Of a DNA stretch of 64,000 nt, positions 56,127-64,000 are shown one piece after another (the stretch's first letter is position 1; each line of letters starts with the position of its first letter). A model generated the notes under the pieces. That model was not told the origin of the DNA, did not search any database, and saw only the letters and a list, made by a program, of their open reading frames with translations. Made by a program: the position numbers and the translations under genes. Source of the DNA: Begonia masoniana (Eukaryota > Streptophyta > Magnoliopsida > Cucurbitales > Begoniaceae); contig CM039508.1 in assembly GCA_022432975.1 (NCBI GenBank), forward strand, positions 27,394,788 through 27,458,787, given 5' to 3'.

Positions 56127-56480
56127 CCCGGCATCACTGGGGTTATAATCGATTACCCGGACGGACGGGTAATTATACCGTCCGTCCGGGATAGATTTAA
56201 GTTAACCCGGACGGACGGGAAATAAGGCATCCGAACGGGCTACGTGGCGGCTACGTGGCGGTTTTTGATTGAACGACAAATTGGCGACGGACGCTGCTTT
56301 TAGCCGTCCGTCCGGGTTAGGTCATTTTTAAGTACGGACGGACGCAATCCGAGTCCGTCCGTCCGGCGTGGTTAAAATTGGCATATTTTCGATAGGTGAT
56401 GGTTTGAATTGTTAAAAAAAATTGTTTGTGGTTGGAATCGAAAAAACCCGAAACTTCGTGGTTGAATTTGGTAATTTCCC
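56127..56480 (-). repeat. Right TIR of the MULE
   Basis: Inverted partner of the left TIR. It carries an extra 11-bp duplication (GCTACGTGGCG twice, about 56238-56260) that the left copy lacks. Confidence 0.9.
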
Positions 56481-56489
56481 AAAAAATTA

Positions 56490-56740
56490 AGTGTAACACT
56501 TCACGAACTCACAGTTGACGCAACAATGTGAGATTTAAGCAAGACTCTAAATTTGATTACCGTCCTCTCTAAAGGTTCGGGACGACTTCGATAATTGTTG
56601 TCCATAAAGAGATTGTTTACTTAACTTACTGTAAAAGTTGGTTTATAAAATCTATTTTATCGTTGAAAAACCATAAAGTGGCAACTATATATATAATGAG
56701 TTACATTATTTAATCAAGGTTATATTAGCATAATTAATGT
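56490..56740. other. Short spacer, no gene
   Basis: AT-rich sequence between the MULE target duplication and the next LTR. Its last five bases (AATGT) are the candidate left target duplication of that LTR. Confidence 0.7.
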
Positions 56741-59190
56741 TGTAACGCCCCCGAACCCACCCCGGCTCGATACGCTACTTGGCTCACACATCTCACGTTT
56801 AAAACGACGTTTAAAATAGTTTTCGATAAAATTTAAACTCATTTTTCGGGTTTTTCGAACCCTCGAAATTTGTTGGAAAACGTGCGTAAAATACGTTTAA
56901 AATACATAAAAAAAAGATCGGGTTAAAACATTTTATGAATAGTAAAATTTATTCATAAAATTTTCAAAAAAATTAAAATTTGCATGCTAGGCGCCGCGCG
57001 CGCTTGTACTGGGTGCGCGCGCCGCCCAGGCAGCGTTTGCTCACAGCGCGCTGCGCGCCACTGCGCGCGCACGAGGTGCCGATCGATCGACAACCTCTCG
57101 GGTTGCCCGATCGCGCAACAGTGCGCCTGCCGATCGATCGGCGCTGGGCGCTGCGCGCGCCCCGCTCGGCGCTAGCGCGCCCACTCCGGCCACCAGCGCA
57201 CCACTTCCACATTTTTCCGACACTCCCGACTCCTTGACACGTAAAAATCTTGGAAAACCGACTCCAAAATATCACCCTAACGTGGAGAATTGTAAAACCG
57301 AACGTTGTTTATTTTACGAAAAATTGAGCAGCATAACGACTAATTGTTATAAACCCCAAAACATTTAAAACAAAACAATATCTACACACCAATCTCTAAA
57401 ACACCAACCAAATACAACAAAAATACCAAAATAACAAAAAAATACCCATCACTCACAACTCCCAGAAGACCATGGTCGAGACGCCTCGACAACTGCCCGC
57501 ACCGGCATACAGCGTACATCATCGATTGCGTCCCAATCTTAGCTTTCCTCATGGCTCTCACCTGTAATGACGTCGTCACCTACACCACGGAACACAAAAC
57601 GTAAGCCTAATGCTTAGCAAGTAGGGAATAATGGATGCAAACACATACAATGCCCACACATCCTAACACATGCAGTTTCTACTCGCTCGGTTGTGCTCAT
57701 TCCATTCTCATTTCAAGAATCGTAGCGTACATCTCTCGTAGAAATTAATTCTACTCGAGACACTTCAGCGTACATCTCTCGTAGAGACACATAGGCGTAC
57801 ATCTCTCGTAGAGACACTGTTGCATTTCATACTCACAATTCAAATCATGCTAAAACTCGTATTTGCGTAGTTCGAAACCATGATGCATGTCACACAATCA
57901 ACATAAAACAACACACAACAAACAAACAACAAATCCCTACCGTTCCATGGTATAGGCCAGAAGGCAAAACACAAACGTCCTCTACTTACCTGTTGCTCCG
58001 CATGTATTTGATCACTTCGGCTATACTAAATGCTTGCTCGTCAATCTAACAAATATAGAAAACTCACTTAATAACATTCTAGGAATTCCAAGAAATACTT
58101 AAACTAAAACTAACAACACTTTAAACAATTCAAAACTCTAAACCCTAAAACCCGATTTTCCCACAATTTTTGGCGTCCAACTTCAAACGGCCATAACTTA
58201 TTCGTTTTTCAACGGATTTCAACGTGCCACCCAATTCCGTAAACCTCTACACGTCTACTATACATTGAAACACTCAAATTCAACAACCAAATAACTTAAC
58301 AATTTTGAAAACACAAAAACAGAATCGGCCCTCATAGTTTTCAAAACCAATTTTTGGCACAACTTCCGTCCAAACTCTAATCTATCTCTAAAATAACCTA
58401 AACCAACCTAGCTAAGAATTAAACCATCAAAAATAGGAAGAAAACTTACCAAGAAATGGAAAATTCGAACTTCACCCTTAGGGTTTCTACAACCCTCCAA
58501 AAATTCAATAAAATCCTAACACAACACCTAAAACCTTCACTATTATATATTCATAACAAAACCCAACTAAAAACCAACCTTAATCCTTGTAAAAATTGAA
58601 GAAAGGAGGAAGATAAAACCCTCCCATGGCTGCCAAGGTTTCGTGGGAAGAAAGGAGGAAGAAGGAAATGTTTGCCAATTTAACATAAAACCCATCAAAT
58701 TTATAAAGTTTCCATTTTTTTCCCTTTTTAAGTTTTGCCACCAAAATTCCTATTTTTATAAATCAACCACACCCTTAGCTCCAACCAACGTGAAAGCTCT
58801 CCTTCCAAACCCTCTTCATTCACTTTTACATCTTTTGACTTTTCAACAATCTTTTTCTTCTCCTTAGACTTTGACTTTTCAAACTATCACTTTTCTACAC
58901 TTGATTTCATTTAACTTCTTAACTTTTATAATCCTTAAAGCTTTCATCTTCTTTACTTTCAACGTGGGGCCTAATCTTAACTCCCTTTTTGTTCACTTAA
59001 TTTATCTCTCTCATTTATGTTAACCAACAATACACCAAAATTCTCCAACTACCACTCTCTAATCTTTATACTTAGTATAACCCTCACTTTCTAATTATTG
59101 CTAACCAAAACTCTAGGAAATGTGCTAAACCTCATAACATAACCTACTCTAAGGGCTACATACATTACAAGAAAAATCTCGGGTATTACA
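56741..59190 (-). mobile_element. Chromovirus-type solo LTR, minus orientation
   Basis: Plus-strand ends TGTAACGCCCCCGAACC..CTCGGGTATTACA. The 5-bp AATGT before it reappears one base after its end (59192-59196), an imperfect but probable duplication. The core AAGCCTAATGCTTAGCAAG lies at 57603-57621. Beside it is a three-copy CGTACATCTCTCGTAGA repeat, and a GC-rich CGCGCGC island with two GATCGATCG motifs lies at 56985-57190. No internal coding region. Frames of 60-100 codons in the GC island are chance. Confidence 0.8.
57725..57822. repeat. Three-copy short tandem repeat next to LTR core
   Basis: CGTACATCTCTCGTAGA occurs at about 57727, 57770 and 57796 with spacers ending in ACACTTCAG or ACATAGG. 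Confidence 0.8.
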
Positions 59191-59929
59191 AAATGTTTGT
59201 AGTGATTAAGCATGCTCGTGCATCACATTATTATTTTATATCATTTTAAGCATAAAGTTAATTCAATGTTTTGTAATTTATTACACCGTTAAGTGGGATT
59301 TTACAATCTCACTACTTGCAACTAAAACATTGGTGACAACAATTTCGTCAATGGAAAGAAGAACATGAATTCGCTTCTTGTGGATGACAGTTTCAAATTT
59401 GTCTTGACGGAGTAGTCTCCTCCAATCCCATCTTCTAGTGCCTCTAGGACTTTCAGAGAGGTCCATGAGACATGCCTTCAAGCAAATGACTAAACTCGTT
59501 GTAATTGACTACTAACGTTGGAACGAGGAAGAGAGATTTTGGATAATGAAAAGATAAGGAGATGAAAAGAAATTATTTTCTTCTAATATTTGCTTTCACT
59601 ATTGCTTGATACAAAATGAATAAATTTGCATCATATTTATAAGACTCGTTGGTGAATGTATAACACCATACATGAACTACCTAATTAATCTAACCCATGT
59701 ACTAACACATAACGAATCATCTAGTTACATGAACTAACCATCAATAAACCATACAAATACATGAACAAATGCATCTACACATACATGAAACTTAACTCTC
59801 TAGGTGACAGTTCAGAAATACATCGACTTTGACTAAAACAACATTAAAAATATACAGTAACCAGCACAAATTAAATGAATTAAGCTAACATTTTCAACAT
59901 CTTCACTTAAACTTAATTTCTTGTATCTC
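59191..59929. other. No recognised gene
   Basis: A 66-codon minus frame (59281-59481; SPRGTRRWDWRRLLRQD) has a codon pattern that could stem from an old coding exon, but I recognise no family and no start or splice context. Confidence 0.4.
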
Positions 59930-60520
59930 CAACCAATATCCTTAGCTTATTGAAAATATCATACTTGAGAGGCTTCGTAAAAAAAAAAAAAAGCAACTTG
60001 ATCATCGATTTTCATATACTTCATTTGCACTTTATTTTTTGTAACATAGACATGAAGAAAATGATACATTGTATTAATACCATTTCTTTTATCATGATAT
60101 ACAAGATTTTTTGCGAATGCAATAGTTGATTTTTTATGAAGAAAAATCTCTATAGTTTCTTCTCATGGAATATGTAAATTCTTCATTAGTATTCTCAACC
60201 ATGTGATATGACACACTCAGCATGTAGTAGCAACATACTTAGCTTCACAGGTAGATAGTGTTACAATTTATTGCTCTTTTAAATCCATGTAAAAGTTGTA
60301 TTACCCATTTAAAAAAAAAACTCGTTGTGCTCCTTTGGTTATATGTATCCCCACCCTAATAGCTAATCACTATGTCTCACAATCTTAAATTTAATAGAAA
60401 ATGAATATAGCAAGCCAAAATCAATGTGTATCTTTGATATATTGAAAAATGTGTTTCAATGTCTGGAAATGTGTTATGGTTAGTGACTCCATTAATCGAC
60501 TAACTTGCCCAATTCCAAAA
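59930..60520 (-). pseudogene. Ty1/Copia RNase H and RT-tail remnant
   Basis: Minus-strand translation (60280-59995) gives STCEAKYVATTC, then VCHITWLRILMKNLHIP, IFLHKKSTIAFAKNLVYHD and NTMYHFLHVYV, the well-known order of the plant Copia RNase H domain (E-A-E-Y-V-A, N-x-S-A-I-x-L-A-x-N-P). Upstream, at about 60520-60390, MESLTITHFQTLKHIFQYIK matches the stretch after the RT domain. At least two in-frame stops (TGA) and several substitutions show an old dead copy. LTRs are not identified. Confidence 0.8.
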
Positions 60521-61045
60521 AATAATATTGGGTCTATGATGCGAACCTCAGATATTAGAAGATCTGATACCCTTCAACAAGCGGAATAGTTCAAATGAAT
60601 GTCTTTTCAATTCAAGAATAAAGTAAGGAATTAAGACCCCAATCGAAGAATTCAATAGAATCGTAGTTATCAAAACAAGAGATTGACTCATACCAAACTC
60701 GTTGGTAAGAACCAAAACTATCAAGCAAGATTCTTTAAGCGTGACTTGAAGAATATCGATGTTTTTCACAAAGAACCAAAGAGAAATCTTCTCTAAAAAA
60801 ACTCAATTTTTAATTCAATCTTCTTCTATTAAATCGAAAATGTTTGGCCATTAAATAAGCTATACATTAAAATTAATTAAATGCTAAAAAGAAAAAGAAA
60901 AATAAAGATAAAATAACTCCTAAGATTGTGTAAAGCATGATTCTCTGTATGGTCAGATGTCATCTCATGTTTAAACTTTGTTTGAACATGATTTGAGTAG
61001 ATCAGTCAGATAAGATCTCTCCTACATGATTTACATGCATTTGCA
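60521..61045. other. No recognised gene
   Basis: AT-rich with a 73-codon minus frame (60548-60769) lacking recognisable domains. Confidence 0.5.
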
Positions 61046-61192
61046 TCTGCTTTTCATGTGACCTTTTAATCCTTGTATGAACATATGTTTGCCGCATGTC
61101 TTTTTAATTCTTACATGCACATGTGCATGACATGTGTCTTTTAATTTTTGCATATGCATTTGTGTTGCACCATCCCTTTTAATTATTACGTG
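61046..61192. repeat. Degenerate repeat of a CATGTGTCTTTTAATTCTTACATG-like unit
   Basis: About four imperfect units of 30-50 bp built on the order CATGT, CTTTTAATY, TTRCATG, ending at the LTR border. CATGCA-type words recur through it. Confidence 0.55.
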
Positions 61193-62079
61193 TGTAACGC
61201 CCCCGAACCCGCCCCGGCTCGGTACGCTACTTTGCTAACTCTAACCACGTTTAAAACGACGTTTAAAATAATTTTCATAAATTATTCAACTCAGTTTTTT
61301 GGGTTTTTTGAACCCTCGAAAAATATTGAAAAGCGTGCGTGAAATACGTTTAAAATATGTCCGAAAAGGTTGGGTCAAAACATAGTAGAAATAGGAATTT
61401 AAAAAAAAAAAAAATTATTTTTCTGTTGCTGGGCGCCGCGCGCGCCCAGGTAGCGCTCCCGCGCGCACTGCGCGAGGGCCCTGCGCGCCGGCTTGATCGA
61501 TCGCGCGCCCAGCCAGATCGAGCGCGCGCCCTCTCGGGTCCCTTCGGCCTAAAAACACCCATTTTTGACTTTTTTTGAATTTTCCACACTTTTTTTCATT
61601 TTTCATCGAGCCAAACACCTCCAAAAATTCTAAAATTTTTCCCACACGTTCCTGACACTCCCGACTCCATGTCCCATAAAAATCTTAGAAAACCGACTTA
61701 AAACGAATAACAAAAAAAAAATAGAGAACGGGAACCCGACAGTATAGACATTTTTAATAAAAACCGACAATATAACGGCTAAAAGTTTCTAAATCTGAAA
61801 ACCTGAAAAACATGCATTTAAAACACAATTTAAACCCAATTCACACCAGAATCAAACGCTAGTATTTACATCAAAACAAATCTCACAAAATCAACCACAA
61901 AATCTCAATCCCAACTACAAACCACACCCCGAGAATCAGATCGAAGCGCCCCGACAATGGCCTGCCCCGGCGAGCCCCGTGGATCTCCGACTGCTCCTAG
62001 TCCTGATCCTCGCTATCAAGCTCACCTGTTGACCTAGTCAAGTACCCTTTTTTACCTTTCGATTTTCGAAGCATGTGAT
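61193..62079 (-). mobile_element. Chromovirus-type LTR, 3' part, cut by the next LTR
   Basis: Starts TGTAACGCCCCCGAACCCG and for its first 130 bp closely matches the LTR at 56741 (CCCGGCTCG.TACGCTACTT; CGTTTAAAACGACGTTTAAA). It has a GC-rich island with GATCGATCGCGCGCCC (61494-61525) and runs until the insertion at 62080. The continuation after that insertion lies beyond the window. The five bases before it read ACGTG. Confidence 0.7.
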
Positions 62080-64000
62080 TGTAACGCCCCCGAAGACCAC
62101 CCTGGCTCGGTGCGCTACTTGGCTCACTTTAACCCCTAATAATTTAAAATAATTTTCATACCTAGCTGCCTAGACTCACTAATTTCCCTTAATCCTACCC
62201 TTTAAGCACCACGGCGTTCTTCCCGAAAATTTCGGCAAAATAACGCCTGAAAATGGCGCCTCCAAAATGCTAAGTACCTGCACACAAACCAAGTCCCAAA
62301 CAGATCCAGAATATTCTTACTCAACTAACCATCATACGAAATCTCTAAATAATAGTAAAGAGGAAACTACAATACTAACATCCCTAAGTGAAGAAAATCC
62401 ACAGTATAGGGCAACATATCACCCTTAACTATGACTATATACACCAAATACAAATAGCTATACAATAAAACAACAACCAAAAGACAACTCTACAAACCAC
62501 CAAAATAAATGTAAATTATACACGACCAAAAAATACTATTCCACCCACATCTTTCCGAAGACCATGGTCGAGACGCCCCGACAACTGCTTGCACCGGCAT
62601 GCCCCGTACATCACCAACTGCGTCCCAGTCTTAGCTTTCCTTAAGGCCCTCACTATACTCCGGTCGACACCTACACCACGAAACACAAAACGTAAGCCTA
62701 ATGCTTAGTAAGTAGGGAATAATGCATACGAAAACACAATGCACACTGCACAAACAACCCTTACACACAACCCTAATACATGCGGTTTCTAACTCTCGGT
62801 TGTGTTCAATTCATTCTTGTTTCATTACTCAACACTTTCACTTGTGCGTCAAGCGGATACCTATCCTAACAGGATGGTCACGCGTTGACCACTCAGAGCC
62901 AGATCCGAGGCACACATCGTGTTCACACACGGGACGGCCATACATGATCTTCTCCCACGTCGATCAATGAACCTCGTTCATTATCAACTCACTGAGAGAC
63001 ACCTCCCGAACTGTCATACTTTCAGACACTAATTCGCGACGAGGTGACTCACACAAACACCTCCCGAAACTGTCATACTTTCAGGCACTAATTCGCGACG
63101 AGGTGACTTACACAAACACCTCCCGAAACTGTCATACTTTCAGACACTAATTCGCGACGAGGTGACTCACACAAACACATTGCCTCACATATCTTTACAT
63201 TGCCTCAATATTTGCAAACGATGCTCAAAACACGTATTTCGTAGTTTGAAAACCATGATGCATGTCAGATACAATGCACAACACAAGATAAAATAAACAA
63301 CCAAGCAAACAATTTCCCTACCGTTCCATGGTGTAGGCCCGAAGGCAAAACACAAGCGGTCCACTACTTACCTGGTCGCTCGCAATTCAATTATTCACTT
63401 CGTCCGATAATTCACTCGTGCAATTACCTAACAAATAAGAACAAAATCACTTAGTAACAACGTAAGGAATTCTAAAGAAACCAACTAAAGCAAACCAATA
63501 TCACTTTTCAACCTAAAACACTCAAACCCGATTTTCACACAATTTCCAAACGTCCAACTTCAAACGGCCACAACTTATTCGTTTCTCAACAGATTTCGAC
63601 GTGCCACCCCAATCCGTAAACCTCTACACGTCTACTATCCATTGAAACACTCAAATTAACCAAACAACCAACTTGGCCGAACCAAAAACACAAAAACAGA
63701 ACCGGGTACACATTTGCTAAAAACCGATTTTTGTGTAACTTCCATCCAATCCTTAATCTAATCACTCAAACAACCTAAACTAACATTTTCAAAGCTTTAA
63801 TCATCAAAAGAGGAAGAAAAATAACCAAGGGAGTGAAATTTTCGGAATCCCCCTTTAGGGTTTTCCAAATTCTCACAAAACCCACTTAAAACTCACTAAA
63901 ACACTCACAAATCAACACCTAAGTGAAACCAAACCAAAACCCATAAATTTTTACCTTAAAAACCCTTGACAAAATTGAAGAACAAGGGAGGGGAGGCGTC
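62080..64000 (-). mobile_element. Chromovirus-type LTR, nested, runs off the window
   Basis: Starts TGTAACGCCCCCGAAGACC after GTGAT (62075-62079, candidate target duplication). It follows the layout of the LTR at 56741: GACCATGGTCGAGACGCC, the core AAGCCTAATGCTTAGTAAG at 62694-62712, a tandem repeat, GATGCATGTC, CGTTCCATGGTGTAGGCC and the GTCCAACTTCAAACGGCCA block. The 5' end of the LTR is outside the window. Confidence 0.8.
62998..63178. repeat. 60-bp tandem repeat next to LTR core, three copies
   Basis: Unit: CACCTCCCGAAACTGTCATA, then CTTTCAGACACTAATTCGCG and ACGAGGTGACTCACACAAA. Copies differ at two or three bases. Confidence 0.92.

Larger units (their letters stand above)
48000..56480 (-). 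mobile_element. Complete Mutator-like element (MULE) with two genes
   Basis: 8481 bp flanked by a perfect 9-bp duplication AAAAAATTA (47991-47999 and 56481-56489). Terminal inverted repeats of about 345-354 bp start GGGAAATTACCAAATTC and are nearly identical apart from small indels. It carries a MuDR-type transposase on the minus strand and a convergent second gene on the plus strand. TIR similarity suggests a fairly recent insertion. Internal repeats (51279-52680 and 54719-55723) probably damage or alter the transposase gene. Confidence 0.92.

Noticed and set aside
56973..57275. Arg/Ala-rich frames in the GC island (also 61350-61645)
   Set aside because: GC-rich LTR sequence opens frames on both strands; the two LTRs give different proteins.

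Overview
The window looks like nuclear intergenic DNA of a flowering plant, most likely a eudicot. The evidence is plant-type Ty3/Gypsy and Ty1/Copia LTR elements, a MuDR-type transposon, a degraded hAT element, an endogenous plant pararetrovirus, and a single convincing host gene, an intronless receptor-like protein resembling Arabidopsis RLP51 (34780-36102, +). I see no bacterial-style operon, tRNA, rRNA or CRISPR array. Almost everything else is transposable-element sequence; element borders below rest on direct-repeat target sites and TG..CA ends that I could read.

Left part (1-30.7 kb). A cut-off chromovirus-type LTR (1-1019) abuts the 3' end of a SIRE-like Copia element (1020-2497). After an AT-rich stretch there is a tiny TRIM-like retroelement (5288-5744) whose second LTR is split by a 21.8-kb nest: an internally deleted Tekay/Del-like chromovirus (5745-27537, TSD AAAAA). 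Its left LTR holds a probable solo LTR (6838-8733). Its right LTR holds a non-autonomous Athila-like gag-protease element on the minus strand (13921-22950, TSD GTTAT, tRNA-Asp primer site) and a solo chromovirus LTR (23977-26818, TSD GTAGT).

Middle part (30.7-47 kb). A degraded hAT element (about 30664-34585), itself split by another solo chromovirus LTR (30830-33457, TSD CCAAA), ends less than 200 bp before the RLP51-like gene. Then come two near-identical copies of a U-box gene first-exon fragment. The second copy joins directly to an endogenous caulimovirid (38397-47019, minus strand). That element carries a movement protein, a coat/protease/RT/RNase H frame and three further head-to-tail ORFs, with a TATA and TGACG promoter-like segment. 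The movement and coat regions are broken by frameshift and nonsense changes.

Right part (48-64 kb). A complete MULE (48000-56480; perfect 9-bp TSD, about 350-bp TIRs) carries a three-exon transposase with SWIM and CCHC fingers on the minus strand. Convergent to it is a plant-transposon-protein-like gene ending in an acidic 10-residue repeat array. The MULE also holds a 1-kb A-tract block and a tandem array derived from the transposase 3' exon. It is followed by a chromovirus-type solo LTR (56741-59190), a decayed Copia RNase H fragment, and two nested chromovirus-type LTRs (61193 and 62080 to the window end).

The most interesting items are the multi-ORF pararetrovirus with stop/start-coupled ORFs, the two-gene MULE with its unusual repeats, and a shared LTR architecture (a conserved core motif, a private short tandem repeat next to it, and a GC-rich GATCGATC palindrome cluster) recurring in several LTR families.
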